DNA of 64,000 nucleotides from Pseudonocardia broussonetiae (GTDB lineage Bacteria; Actinomycetota; Actinomycetes; Mycobacteriales; Pseudonocardiaceae): assembly GCF_013155125.1 (NCBI RefSeq), contig NZ_CP053564.1:5091501-5155500 (forward strand), in the 5' to 3' direction. Every line of letters starts with the position of its first letter. Position 1 is the stretch's first letter. Under the pieces are notes generated by a model. The model did no database searches, was not told the DNA's origin, and was given only the letters and a program-made list of their open reading frames with translations. Below are positions 16,351 to 24,577 of the stretch, one piece after another. The translations under genes were made by a program, and so were the position numbers.

Positions 16351-17022
16351 CTAGCCGTCGGTCACCTCGACGCCCAGCACCCCGAGCAGCGCCACCCCGA
16401 GCGGGACGAGCTGGTCGGCGCTGATCCGCGTGCCGGCCAGCGACATCGCCCCGCGGACGTCGTCGAGCGTCGAGCCGTGCAGCCGCGTGCCGGCCATCCG
16501 GGCCTCGTGGAACGACGCCTCGCCGAGGTCGCAGCGCAGGAACGCGCAGTCGACGGCCGTCAGCGAGTAGAGGTCGGCGCCGTGCAGCGAGGTGCCCTCC
16601 ACCAGCACGGCCGTGGCCCGGGCCATCCGGAACGCGGTGAGGTCGGCGCTGCAGTCGGTGATCCGCACGTCGTCGAGCTGGGCGCCGGCGAAGGACGCCC
16701 CGGTGAGCCGGCAGTCGGTGAACGTGACGCGGCGCAGGACGGCGTCGTCGAGGACGGCGCCCGAGAGATCGCAGTGCACGAACCGGGTGTCGCGGGCGCG
16801 CAGCCCGGTGAACTCGCGGCCGCGGAGGTCGGCGCCGGTCCAGCGGCACTCGCGCAGGTCGAGGTCGGCGACGTGCGCCGGCACCTCGACGTCCGCGCCC
16901 GCGTCGATGCCGTCCCACACCGTCTCGTGCTCGACGACCGCAGGCGCCGGATCGAAGCGCGTCGGCGTCTCCGGCGGGTCCGGGACGAGCTTCACCGGTC
17001 GTGCCCGCCTCGTCCGCGCCAT
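16351..17022 (-). CDS. Pentapeptide-repeat protein
   Basis: A 223-residue protein with successive A(D/N)LXX-type repeats, for example LDLRECRWTGADLRGREFTG, FVHCDLSGAVLDDAVL, VTFTDCRLTGASFAGAQL and FLRCDLGEASFHEARM. These build a right-handed quadrilateral beta-helix. Some relatives mimic DNA and protect gyrase (MfpA, Qnr); others have unknown roles, so function cannot be assigned. The N-terminal 50 residues are non-repetitive and basic. The ATG at 17022 is chosen because TAGGGT lies 8 nt upstream, giving a leaderless transcript. It converges with the AAA ATPase gene across the palindromic element. Confidence 0.85.
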   Translation of the reverse strand: MARTRRARPVKLVPDPPETPTRFDPAPAVVEHETVWDGIDAGADVEVPAHVADLDLRECRWTGADLRGREFTGLRARDTRFVHCDLSGAVLDDAVLRRVTFTDCRLTGASFAGAQLDDVRITDCSADLTAFRMARATAVLVEGTSLHGADLYSLTAVDCAFLRCDLGEASFHEARMAGTRLHGSTLDDVRGAMSLAGTRISADQLVPLGVALLGVLGVEVTDG

Positions 17023-17100
17023 GGTGCCCGACCCTACCGAGGGCCCGACCCACCCGGGCGGATGCCGGTCCCGGCGCCGCCGGCACCCGCCACCAGCCCG

Positions 17101-17166
17101 TGATCGCCGAGACCGCACCGCTGCAGTCGTCGCGAGGACGCTGACGGCACACTCCTGCTGATCACC
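17101..17166 (-). repeat. 66-bp dispersed intergenic repeat, copy 1 of the 17-kb pair
   Basis: The minus strand reads GGTGATC at one end and TGATCA-like at the other, with an internal GCGGTGCGGTCTCGG. It aligns base for base in length with the 66-bp units at 52091-52603. It is bounded by TGATC at 17101 and GATCACC at 17166. Confidence 0.8.
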
Positions 17167-17172
17167 ACGGCG

Positions 17173-17238
17173 TGATCAGCGGAACCGCACCGCTGCGGTC
17201 CTCCGCGCGACCGTGGCGTCGCACTCCCGACGATCACC
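17173..17238 (-). repeat. 66-bp dispersed intergenic repeat, copy 2 of the 17-kb pair
   Basis: This second 66-bp unit lies 6 bp from copy 1 and in the same orientation. It runs from TGATCA (17173) to GATCACC (17238). Its GGAACCGCACCGCTGCGGTCC segment is the counterpart of the GGACCG/CGGTCC hairpin in the 52-kb copies. It lies between the pentapeptide gene start and the LLM oxidoreductase stop. Confidence 0.8.
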
Positions 17239-17279
17239 ACCCTCGCGCCCGCACCGGCATGATCGCCGACCGCCGCACC

Positions 17280-18200
17280 TCACGGCACCGGAACCACGCG
17301 CCCGGGTCCCGCCGCAGACAGCACCGGCTCCACGACGTCGTCGACGAGCCGGCGCACGACCGCGTCCGGGTAGGGGGCGTGCAGCCCGAGCACGATGTGG
17401 TCGAAGCCGCCCTCGATCGCCGCGCGGACGGTGTCGCGGGTGCCCGCCGGCCGGTCGTCGGGGGCGGGGAACAGGACGAACGACCGCCGGACCTCCGCCG
17501 GGTCGCGGCCGATGTCGGCGCACAGCCGGTCGAGCCGGGCACTGCGCTCGACCGCCTCGGCGACCGTGCCCCCGGGCATGTTCCAGGCGTCGGCGTGCTC
17601 GGCGACCACGCGCAGCGTCGGGGTGGCCCGTCCGCCGATCATGATCGGCGGGCCCGGCCGCTGCACGGGCTTGGGGCTGCAGAAGGCCCCGGTCAGCCGG
17701 TGGTGCTCGCCCGCGAAGTCGAACGGTTCGGTCTCCGTCCACAGCCGGCGGACGATCGTGCACGCCTCGGCCAGGCTCGCGACGGCCTGCGCGGCGTCGT
17801 GGAAGGGCAGCCCGTGCGCCGCGTACTCGCGCCGGGCCATCGGCACGTCGGGCCGCGAGCCCGCGCCGATGCCGAATTCCAGACGCCCGCCCGAGACGAC
17901 GTCGACGGTCGCGGCGATCTTCGCGAGCACCGCCGGGGGCCGGAACCGGTTGCTCGTGACCAGCAGCCCCAGGCGCAGCCGCTCGGTCTGCGCGGCGAGC
18001 GCGGAGAGCAGCGTCCAGCCCTCGAGCGTGGGCCCGAGCGGGTCGCCGCCCAGCGGCATGAGGTGGTCGTAGAGCCAGGCGTGCTCGATCTGCGGGAGGG
18101 CGTCGGCCTCGCGCCAGACGCGCAGGAGGTCGTCGTAGGAGACCTGCGACGGCGGGGTCATGATCCCGAAGGCGGGGCGGCGGGCCGTCGGAGCGCTCAT
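17280..18200 (-). CDS. LLM-class F420-dependent oxidoreductase
   Basis: A 306-residue luciferase-like protein: FGIMTPPSQVSYDDLLRVWREAD at the N-terminus, LGLLVTSNRFRPPAVLAKIAATVDVVSGGRLEFGIGAG (the conserved core, near 85-120), and PIMIGGRATPTLRVVAEHADAWN near 185-210. These are diagnostic of F420-dependent members. The ATG at 18200 starts the usual first strand. It diverges from a TetR gene across 96 bp carrying two matching dyads, so it is probably repressed by that TetR and may process the regulator's ligand. Confidence 0.9.
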   Translation of the reverse strand: MSAPTARRPAFGIMTPPSQVSYDDLLRVWREADALPQIEHAWLYDHLMPLGGDPLGPTLEGWTLLSALAAQTERLRLGLLVTSNRFRPPAVLAKIAATVDVVSGGRLEFGIGAGSRPDVPMARREYAAHGLPFHDAAQAVASLAEACTIVRRLWTETEPFDFAGEHHRLTGAFCSPKPVQRPGPPIMIGGRATPTLRVVAEHADAWNMPGGTVAEAVERSARLDRLCADIGRDPAEVRRSFVLFPAPDDRPAGTRDTVRAAIEGGFDHIVLGLHAPYPDAVVRRLVDDVVEPVLSAAGPGRVVPVP

Positions 18201-18231
18201 GGTGTGGGTACCTTCCCGGTGACACGATCGC

Positions 18232-18276
18232 GATGCGGAGCAGCGTTCCGCATCAGCGTACGGAGCGTTGTTCCGT
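18232..18276. promoter_or_regulatory. Tandem TetR operators between divergent LLM oxidoreductase and TetR genes
   Basis: Two dyads share the form CGGA-N7-TCCG: GATGCGGA (18232-18239) with TCCGCATC (18247-18254), and ACGGA (18260-18264) with TCCGT (18272-18276). The CGGA half-sites are 25 bp apart. Such GGA/TCC dyads are common TetR-family sites, and their position fits control of both genes. Confidence 0.7.
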
Positions 18277-18296
18277 TTCGCCACGAGGGGGGCCCG

Positions 18297-18857
18297 ATGA
18301 CCGCTGCCGGCCGCGCGCGGCGCTCCGACGTGCGCCGCAACGAGCAGGTGCTGCTCGACGCGGCCGCCGCAGTGTTCGTCCGCGCGGGCGTCGACGCGCC
18401 GGTGCGGGAGATCGCCGCCGAGGCCGGGCTGGGCATGGGCACCGTCTACCGGCACTTCCCGACGCGGGCCGACCTCGTCGTCGCCGTCTTCCGCCACCAG
18501 CTCGACGGGCTCGCCGCCGAGGACCCGCCCACCGTCGGCACGCCCTACGACGTGCTGCGGGCCTGGGTCGACCGGTTCGCCGACTTCCTCATCACCAAGC
18601 ACGGCCTGGCCGCGGCGCTGCACTCCGACCAGGCGGGGTTCGAGAGCCTGCACGCCGAGTTCGTCGAGCGCCTGATGCCCGTGCTCGACCGCCTGCTCGC
18701 CGCCTCCTCCGCCGCCGGTCACACCCGCGACGACGTGCGCGCCTACGACCTGATGCTGGGCATCGGCAACCTCTGCATCGGCGTCGAGTCCCTGCCCGAC
18801 TACCGGGCCCGCCGGATGATCGACCTGCTCCTCAGCGGGCTGCGGCTCCCCGCATGA
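18297..18857 (+). CDS. TetR-family transcriptional regulator
   Basis: A 186-residue regulator. The N-terminal helix-turn-helix is clear: RNEQVLLDAAAAVFVRAGVDAPVREIAAEAGLGMGTVYRHFPTRADLVVAVF (residues 14-65). The C-terminal ligand domain is helical. A run of G residues (GAGGGGGGC) precedes the ATG. Its stop overlaps the start of an alpha/beta hydrolase gene (ATGA), so both are translated from one mRNA. Two CGGA-N7-TCCG operators sit just upstream. It probably represses itself, the hydrolase and the divergent oxidoreductase. Confidence 0.92.
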   Translation: MTAAGRARRSDVRRNEQVLLDAAAAVFVRAGVDAPVREIAAEAGLGMGTVYRHFPTRADLVVAVFRHQLDGLAAEDPPTVGTPYDVLRAWVDRFADFLITKHGLAAALHSDQAGFESLHAEFVERLMPVLDRLLAASSAAGHTRDDVRAYDLMLGIGNLCIGVESLPDYRARRMIDLLLSGLRLPA

Positions 18858-19753
18858 CCGGCCCGCTCGTGCCCCCGGGCGCGCGGGTGGAGCACGTCGC
18901 GCACGCCGGCGGGCGGGTCCGGTTGCTGCGGGGCGGTCCCGACAGCGGCGTCCCTCTGGTCCTGGTGCACGGCGGCGGGCCCGACAACGCCGGGATCTCC
19001 TGGCATGGCGTGTTCGACGCGCTGGCCCGCACCCGCCCGGTCCTGGCCCTCGACCTGCCCGGCTCCGGCCGCACCGAGGGCATCCCGGTCGACGGGTCGC
19101 CCGCCGCGATGGCCGACCTCGCCGCCGCTGTCGTCGCGGCCGTCGGGGGAGAGGGGCCGGCGGTGTGGTTCGGGGTGTCGATGGGCGGCCACGTCGTGCT
19201 CCACGTCGCCCTGCGCCACCCCGCCGCCGTCGCCGGGCTCGTCCTCGTTGCCCCCGGCGGGCTCGCCGCCCACGCCGGCGGCCGGTTCCTGCACCCGCTG
19301 GCGTGGCTCGCCTGCCGCCTGCCCGACGCCGTGCTGCTCCCGGCCGCGCGGCTCGCCGGCCGCTTCACCCGCGCCGCCGTGCGCGCGATGGTGCACGACC
19401 CCGCGCGGCTGCCGCCCGCGGTCGTCGAGGAGATGGCGCGGGAGGCCCGCCGCGGTGGCCTGGGGTACCTGCGCTACAACCAGGCCACGGTCGGGCGGTG
19501 GCGGATGCGCGACGACCTGAGCGCGCGCGTCGGGGAGATCACGGCGCCCGCGCTGTTCCTGCACGGCCGCGACGACCGGCTCGTCGCCCCCGCCGACTCG
19601 CTCCGCGCCGCCGCCGCGATGCCGCACGCCCGGGCCGTCCTGCTCGACGACTGCGGCCACTGGGTGCAGGTCGAGCGGCCCGAGCGGTTCCTGGAGGAGG
19701 TCGAGCGCTTCCTCGGTCCCGACGACGAGCAGGACCGGGCTCCGCGGACGTAG
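18854..19753 (+). CDS. Alpha/beta-fold hydrolase
   Basis: A 299-residue hydrolase. The oxyanion segment is VHGGGPDNAGISW (near 36). The nucleophile elbow is GVSMGG (Ser near 109), with Asp in HGRDDRLV near 240 and His in DCGHWVQ near 269, a complete triad. The HGGGPDN pattern resembles C-C bond hydrolases of aromatic meta-cleavage pathways (BphD/HsaD), but no dioxygenase adjoins it. Co-translated with the TetR gene by an ATGA overlap, so it probably acts on the same compound as the divergent F420 enzyme. Confidence 0.88.
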   Translation: MTGPLVPPGARVEHVAHAGGRVRLLRGGPDSGVPLVLVHGGGPDNAGISWHGVFDALARTRPVLALDLPGSGRTEGIPVDGSPAAMADLAAAVVAAVGGEGPAVWFGVSMGGHVVLHVALRHPAAVAGLVLVAPGGLAAHAGGRFLHPLAWLACRLPDAVLLPAARLAGRFTRAAVRAMVHDPARLPPAVVEEMAREARRGGLGYLRYNQATVGRWRMRDDLSARVGEITAPALFLHGRDDRLVAPADSLRAAAAMPHARAVLLDDCGHWVQVERPERFLEEVERFLGPDDEQDRAPRT

Positions 19754-19762
19754 CGTGGAGGG

Positions 19763-21709
19763 GTGACACGACGCCGCCCCGGTTACCAGTACGGCCCCTA
19801 CGTCGACGGCCCCGACCCCCTGGCCCCGCCGTTCGACCTCCGCGCGGCGATGGACGAGATCGGCCGCGACGTGATGGAGGGATCCTCCCCGCGCACGGCC
19901 CTGCAGGAGCTGCTGCGCCGCGGCGCGGACAACCGCCGCGGCCTCGACGAGCTGACCCGCGAGATCTGGCAGCGCCGCAGCCGCCTGCAGCGCGAGAACC
20001 GCCTCGACGGCACGCTGCAGGAGGTCCGCGAGCTGCTGCAGCGCGCCCTCGACGCCGAGCGCGACTCGCTGGGCCGCCAGGACTCCGACGACGCCCGGTT
20101 CCGCGAGATGCAGCTCGACGCGCTCCCGTCCGACACCGGCGGCGCCGTCCGCGAGCTCGCCGAGTACGACTGGCAGAGCCCCGACGCGCGCGAGGCCTAC
20201 GAGGAGATCCGCGACCTGCTCGGGCGCGAGATGCTCGACCAGCGCTTCCAGGGCATGAAGCAGGCGATGGAGAACGCGACGCCGCAGGACGTCGAGCGCA
20301 TCCGGGAGATGCTCGACGCCCTCAACGACCTGCTCGCGAACCACGCCGCCGGCCAGGACACCACCGAGCAGTTCCGGCAGTTCATGGAGCAGCACGGCGA
20401 TTTCTTCCCGGAGGACCCGCAGACCACCGAGGAGCTGATCGACACGCTCGCGCAGCGCGCGGCGGCCGCCCAGCGGATGCTCAACTCGATGACCGCCGAG
20501 CAGCGGGCCGAGCTGATGGAGCTCTCGCAGCAGGCGTTCGGCGACCCGCGGCTCGCGCAGGCGATGGCCCAGCTCGACGCCCAGCTGCAGGGCCTGCGCC
20601 CCGGCGAGGACTGGGACGGGCAGGGCCGCTTCCGCGGCGACAACCCGATGGGCATGGGCGAGGCCACCCGCGCGATGGAGGAGCTCGGGCAGCTCGACGC
20701 CCTGGCCGAGCAGCTGTCGCAGAGCTACCCGGGTGCCCGGCTGGAGGACATCGACCTCGAGTCGCTCGGGCGCCACCTCGGCGACGAGGCCCGCGTCGAC
20801 GCCCGCGCGCTGGCCGACCTGGAGCGCGAGCTGCAGCGCCAGGGCCTGTTCGAGCGCGCCGCCGACGGCTCGCTGCAGCTCTCGCCCAAGGCGCTGCGGC
20901 GGCTGGGGGAGTCGGCCCTGCGCGAGGTCGTCGACCGGATCGGCGCCCGCCGCGGCGAGCGCGACACCCACCGCTCCGGCGCCGCGGGGGAGGCCACCGG
21001 CGCCACGCGTCCGTGGGCGTTCGGCGACACCGAGGCGTGGAACGTGCCGCGGACGCTGCTCAACGCCCAGCTCCGACGCGCCGGCGGCGACCCGAGGAGC
21101 CTCGACGTCACCGACGTGGAGATCGTCGAGACCGAGCAGAAGACCCGCGCGTGCGTGGCGCTGTGCGTCGACACGTCCTGGTCGATGGTGCAGGACGGGC
21201 GCTGGGTGCCGATGAAGCGCACCGCGCTGGCCCTGCACCAGCTCATCTCCACCCGGTTCCGCGGCGACGACCTCAAGCTGATCACGTTCGGGCGGCACGC
21301 GCGGTCGGTGGAGCTCGGCGAGCTGGTCGGGCTCGACGGCGCGTACGAGCAGGGCACGAACCTGCACCACGCGCTGCTCCTGGCCGGGCAGCACCTGCGC
21401 CGCAACCCCGACGCGCAGCCCGTCGTCCTCGTCGTCACCGACGGGGAGCCGACCGCGCACCTGGAGCCCGGCGGCCACGCCGCCTTCGACTACCCGACGA
21501 GCCCGGAGACCCTGCGCGCCACCATCGCCGAGGTCGACCGGCTCACCGGCCTGCGGGCGGCGTTCACGTTCTTCGTCCTGGGCGACGACCCGCGGCTCGC
21601 CGCGTTCCTCGACGGCGTCGCGAAGCGGTGCGGCGGACGCGTGGTCGCGCCGACCCTCGACGGCCTGGGCGCCGAGGTGGTGGCCGACTACCTGCGGACC
21701 CGCCGCTGA
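19763..21709 (+). CDS. VWA-domain protein, partner of AAA ATPase (Rv0959-like)
   Basis: A 648-residue protein. The first 450 residues are helical, charged and rich in Gln and Glu (for example MTAEQRAELMELSQQAFGDPRLAQAMAQLD). The C-terminal von Willebrand A domain begins at CVALCVDTSWSM near 469, with the DxSxS metal site as DTSWS and downstream TNLHHAL and VTDGEPT. It pairs functionally with ChlI/MoxR ATPases. Its GTG start is 6 nt after TAGCGT, and the stretch TAGCGTGGAG is identical to that before the AAA gene at 14861. Its stop lies within a palindrome shared with the converging VOC gene. Confidence 0.88.
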   Translation: MTRRRPGYQYGPYVDGPDPLAPPFDLRAAMDEIGRDVMEGSSPRTALQELLRRGADNRRGLDELTREIWQRRSRLQRENRLDGTLQEVRELLQRALDAERDSLGRQDSDDARFREMQLDALPSDTGGAVRELAEYDWQSPDAREAYEEIRDLLGREMLDQRFQGMKQAMENATPQDVERIREMLDALNDLLANHAAGQDTTEQFRQFMEQHGDFFPEDPQTTEELIDTLAQRAAAAQRMLNSMTAEQRAELMELSQQAFGDPRLAQAMAQLDAQLQGLRPGEDWDGQGRFRGDNPMGMGEATRAMEELGQLDALAEQLSQSYPGARLEDIDLESLGRHLGDEARVDARALADLERELQRQGLFERAADGSLQLSPKALRRLGESALREVVDRIGARRGERDTHRSGAAGEATGATRPWAFGDTEAWNVPRTLLNAQLRRAGGDPRSLDVTDVEIVETEQKTRACVALCVDTSWSMVQDGRWVPMKRTALALHQLISTRFRGDDLKLITFGRHARSVELGELVGLDGAYEQGTNLHHALLLAGQHLRRNPDAQPVVLVVTDGEPTAHLEPGGHAAFDYPTSPETLRATIAEVDRLTGLRAAFTFFVLGDDPRLAAFLDGVAKRCGGRVVAPTLDGLGAEVVADYLRTRR

Positions 21710-21728
21710 CCGGGGCGCGCCCCGGTCA
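21707..21728. terminator. 22-bp perfect palindrome joining two converging stop codons
   Basis: The half-site TGACCGGGGCG (21707-21717) and its reverse complement (21718-21728) form a perfect dyad. The plus-strand TGA ends the VWA gene and the minus-strand TGA ends the VOC gene. It is likely a bidirectional terminator, although no loop is present in the perfect form and no T-run follows. Confidence 0.6.
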
Positions 21729-22154
21729 GGCGAAGTCCTCGGGCGTGAACGCCTTCGGCTCGACCAGCACCAGCCAGTTGCCGCTGTTGTCCCGCATGAC
21801 CGCCTCCACGCCGTAGGGGCGGTCCGCGGGTTCCTGCAGGAACGTCACGCCCCGCGCGCTGAGATCCTCGTAGGTCTTGCGGCAGTCGTCGACGTGGAGG
21901 CCGAGCCCGCCGATCCCGCCCTTGGCGAGCTGGGAGCGGACCAGGGCGGCGGCGGTGTCGTCGAGCGGCGGGCCGGGCGTCATCAGCGTGACCTCGAGCT
22001 CGGGCTGCGCGGGGTGGCCGATGGTCAGCCAGCGGAAGCCCTCGCCCATCGTGACGTCCGTGCGGGTCTCGAACCCGAGGAGGTCGACGTAGAAGTCGTG
22101 GGCCTCCTGCTGGTCGAGGCAGTAGACGGTGACCAGGGAGACGTTGGTGATCAT
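21726..22154 (-). CDS. VOC-family (glyoxalase/bleomycin resistance-like) protein
   Basis: A 142-residue vicinal-oxygen-chelate protein: VSLVTVYCLDQQEAHDFYVDLLGFETRTDV at the first beta-alpha-beta repeat and VTFLQEPADRPYGVEAVMRDNSGNWLVLVEP at the second. The family binds a metal and acts on or sequesters small electrophiles. Its ATG overlaps the stop of an AraC-type gene (ATGA), so the two are translationally coupled. The substrate is not predictable. Confidence 0.9.
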   Translation of the reverse strand: MITNVSLVTVYCLDQQEAHDFYVDLLGFETRTDVTMGEGFRWLTIGHPAQPELEVTLMTPGPPLDDTAAALVRSQLAKGGIGGLGLHVDDCRKTYEDLSARGVTFLQEPADRPYGVEAVMRDNSGNWLVLVEPKAFTPEDFA

Positions 22155-22627
22155 GGGGACGACGGTAGGACCGGGGCGGTGCCGGACGCTTCTCCGGGAT
22201 TGCTCGGCTCCGTCGTGCCGCGCGGGTCCAGCACGCCGCGCATGAACAGCCAGCAGCCCGGGACCCGGCCGACGCCGCGCGCCGCCCACCGGTCGCGGTA
22301 CGCCGTCGGGGTCTCGCCGACGACCGCGCGGAACCGCGCCGAGAACGACCCGAGGCTGCTGAACCCCACGGCCATGCACACCTCGGTGACGGTGAGGTTG
22401 GCCGTGCGCAGCAGGTCCTGGGCGCGCTCGATGCGCCGGCGGGAGAGGTACCGCATCGGCGTCTCGCCGTAGGTGGCCTCGAAGCAGCGCACGAAGTGGA
22501 ACTTCGACACACCGGCGACGGCCGCCAGCCGGGTGAGGTCCAGCGGGGCCGCGGAGTGCCGGTCGATGTGGTCGTGGGCCCGGCGCAGGTGCGGGAGCAG
22601 GTCCACCGCGACCGTGCGAGCCACCAT
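22151..22627 (-). CDS. AraC-family transcriptional regulator (short, N-terminal HTH)
   Basis: A 158-residue protein made largely of the AraC DNA-binding domain: LTRLAAVAGVSKFHFVRCFEATYGETPMRYLSRRRIERAQDLLRTANLTVTEVCMAVGFSSLGSFSARFRAVVGETP (residues 30-108). The 50-residue tail has no recognisable ligand domain. Start ATG at 22627. It is first in a two-gene operon with the VOC protein, a common AraC-glyoxalase arrangement in actinobacteria, so it probably activates that gene in response to a toxic small molecule. Confidence 0.88.
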   Translation of the reverse strand: MVARTVAVDLLPHLRRAHDHIDRHSAAPLDLTRLAAVAGVSKFHFVRCFEATYGETPMRYLSRRRIERAQDLLRTANLTVTEVCMAVGFSSLGSFSARFRAVVGETPTAYRDRWAARGVGRVPGCWLFMRGVLDPRGTTEPSNPGEASGTAPVLPSSP

Positions 22628-22689
22628 GGCGCGAGGGTACGACGGCCGCCCGCCCGCATGGAGCCCCCGCCGGCGGGTACGCGGCCGGC

Positions 22690-22893
22690 ATGGAGATCGC
22701 GCGGTGGAAGAGGGTGCTGGTCGCGGGAGCGGCCGGGATGGCGCTGGTGCTGACCGGTGCGGGATCGTGTGCGCCCGGCGGTGCGGGTGGCGGCACGAGC
22801 GAGCAGGGCGGCTCGGGCGGCGACAGCGACCCCGAGGAGGGGTCGACGAACGAGGCGCCGGCCACCAGCACGTCGAGCGCACCCGACAACTGA
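22690..22893 (+). CDS. Small exported Ser/Gly-rich protein, possible lipoprotein
   Basis: A 67-residue protein. MEIARWKRVLVAGAAGMALV begins a signal peptide ending at TGAGSC, a weak lipobox (AGSC). The rest is low-complexity Gly, Ser, Asp, Thr and Pro without a domain. It is followed after 24 bp by a zinc-ribbon-like gene in the same direction. The function is unknown; it could be a small wall-exposed or spacer protein. Confidence 0.6.
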   Translation: MEIARWKRVLVAGAAGMALVLTGAGSCAPGGAGGGTSEQGGSGGDSDPEEGSTNEAPATSTSSAPDN

Positions 22894-22917
22894 TCGCGAC
22901 CAGCCCGAGGAGGACCC

Positions 22918-23073
22918 GTGCCGACGTGCGACCTGTGCGGCGCCGTGCGCGAGGGCGAGGACCCCACCTGGTCCTGCGAGCACGACGGCGGGCGCACGCG
23001 CTGGCTCTGCCCGCCGTGCACCCGCAGCCACGTCCGGGACATCGAGGCGAAGCTCGCACCCGAGTGGTGGTGA
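22918..23073 (+). CDS. Small zinc-ribbon-like protein (51 aa)
   Basis: A GTG at 22918, preceded by the strong ribosome site GAGGAGG, opens a 51-codon frame beginning MPTCDLCGAVREGEDPTWSC and ending APEWW. Five cysteines form a CxxC (residues 4 and 7) and a later CPPC (near 31-34), with His at EHD and SHV, giving a plausible zinc site. The family resembles short conserved actinobacterial proteins of unknown role. It ends 21 nt before mshC. Confidence 0.7.
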   Translation: MPTCDLCGAVREGEDPTWSCEHDGGRTRWLCPPCTRSHVRDIEAKLAPEWW

Positions 23074-23094
23074 GCCCCGCGTAGGTTGTCTGTC

Positions 23095-24348
23095 ATGCAC
23101 ACCTGGGCCTCCGTCGACGTCCCGCGCCTGCCCGGTGAGGGCCCGCCCCTGCGCCTGTACGACACGTCCACCGGGCGCGTGCGGCCCACCGCCCCCGGGC
23201 GCGAGGCGCTGATGTACGTCTGCGGCATCACCCCCTACGACGCCACGCACCTCGGGCACGCCGCCACCTACCTGGCGTTCGACCTGGTCAACCGCCTGTG
23301 GCGCGACCTCGGGCACGACGTGCACTACGTCCAGAACGTCACCGACATCGACGACCCGCTGCTCGAGCGCGCGGCCCGCGACCAGGACGACTGGGTCGTC
23401 CTCGGCATGCGCGAGACGGCGCTGTTCCGCGAGGACATGGAGGCGCTGCGCGTCCTCCCGCCGCGGCACTACATCGGCGCGGTCGAGGCGATGGGCGAGA
23501 TCTCCGAGCTCGTCGGGAAGCTGCTCGCGTCGGGCGCGGCCTACCGCGTCCCGGACGCCGAGTTCCCCGACGTCTACTTCGACTCCGCGGTCACCGGGCA
23601 CTTCGGCTACGAGTCGAACTACGACGAGGAGACGATGCTGCGGTTCTCCGCCGAGCGCGGCGGCGACCCGGAGCGGCCCGGCAAGCGCAGCCCGCTCGAC
23701 CCCCTGCTGTGGCGGATGGCCCGCGAGGGCGAGCCGTCCTGGGCCAGTGACAATGGAGGCGGGGACCTGGGCCCCGGGCGCCCGGGCTGGCACGTCGAGT
23801 GCGCCGCGATCGCGCTCAACCGCCTCGGCCCGCAGATCGACCTCAACGGCGGCGGCTCGGACCTGATCTTCCCGCACCACGAGTGCGGTGCCGCCCACGC
23901 CGAGGCGTTCACCGGCGTGCACCCGTTCGCCCGGCACTACACGCACACCGGGATGATCGGCCTCGACGGCGAGAAGATGTCGAAGTCGCGCGGCAACCTG
24001 GTCTTCGTCTCCAAGCTGCGCGCCGAGAACGTCGACCCGAACGCGATCCGGATCGCCCTGCTGGCCGGGCACTACCGCACCGACCGGGCCTGGACCGCCG
24101 GGCTGCTCGACGAGGCGAACGCGCGGCTGGCCCGCTGGCGCGAGGCGGCCGCCCTGCCCGCGGGCCCGCCCGCCGACGAGCTGCTCACGCAGCTGCGCAC
24201 GCACCTGGCCGACGACCTCGACACGCCCCGCGCCCTGGCCGCCGTCGACGCGTGGGCGGCCCGGGCGCTGGAGCGGCGCGGCACCGACGGCGACGCGCCC
24301 GCCCTGGTCCGCGATGCTCTCGACGCGCTCCTCGGGGTGCGCCTGTAG
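23095..24348 (+). CDS. mshC: L-cysteine:1D-myo-inositol 2-amino-2-deoxy-glucopyranoside ligase
   Basis: This 417-residue enzyme joins cysteine to GlcN-inositol with ATP, the penultimate step of mycothiol synthesis, in the cytoplasm. It is a class I cysteinyl-tRNA synthetase relative: [19 protein letters not shown] carries the zinc Cys and the HIGH-like HLGH, and KMSKSRGN is the KMSKS loop near 300. [12 protein letters not shown] supplies further zinc ligands. It lacks the long anticodon-binding tail of CysS and closely follows M. tuberculosis MshC throughout. The ATG at 23095 lies 7 nt after TAGGTT, a leaderless start. Confidence 0.96.
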   Translation: MHTWASVDVPRLPGEGPPLRLYDTSTGRVRPTAPGREALMYVCGITPYDATHLGHAATYLAFDLVNRLWRDLGHDVHYVQNVTDIDDPLLERAARDQDDWVVLGMRETALFREDMEALRVLPPRHYIGAVEAMGEISELVGKLLASGAAYRVPDAEFPDVYFDSAVTGHFGYESNYDEETMLRFSAERGGDPERPGKRSPLDPLLWRMAREGEPSWASDNGGGDLGPGRPGWHVECAAIALNRLGPQIDLNGGGSDLIFPHHECGAAHAEAFTGVHPFARHYTHTGMIGLDGEKMSKSRGNLVFVSKLRAENVDPNAIRIALLAGHYRTDRAWTAGLLDEANARLARWREAAALPAGPPADELLTQLRTHLADDLDTPRALAAVDAWAARALERRGTDGDAPALVRDALDALLGVRL

Positions 24349-24354
24349 GCGGTG

Positions 24355-24552
24355 TCAGTCCGGCGGCTCCGGAGCGTCGGAGTCGGCGTCCTCGTTCTCC
24401 GGGGTGGTCTCCGGAGTGGTCTCCGCGGGGGAGGCCGGCACCGGGACGTCCAGGTCGAGGTCCGGCGTGTTCGGGTCGAGGGGGGCGTCGGGGTCGGGGC
24501 CCCGGTCGTGGCCCTGGTCGTCGGTCGGCTCGTCTCGGCGATCGTCGGTCAT
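24355..24552 (-). CDS. Small acidic Pro/Asp-rich protein, unknown function
   Basis: A 65-residue frame from an ATG at 24552: MTDDRRDEPTDDQGHDRGPD, then repeats of DPDAP/DPNTPD and a PETTPE stretch. It is entirely low-complexity, acidic and probably disordered. It is antisense to nothing and lies between mshC (converging) and the DUF2237 gene (diverging), so it may be a genuine small gene. No family recognised. Confidence 0.5.
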   Translation of the reverse strand: MTDDRRDEPTDDQGHDRGPDPDAPLDPNTPDLDLDVPVPASPAETTPETTPENEDADSDAPEPPD

Positions 24553-24577
24553 GCCGGGGCCTACCCGTTCTGGTTGC

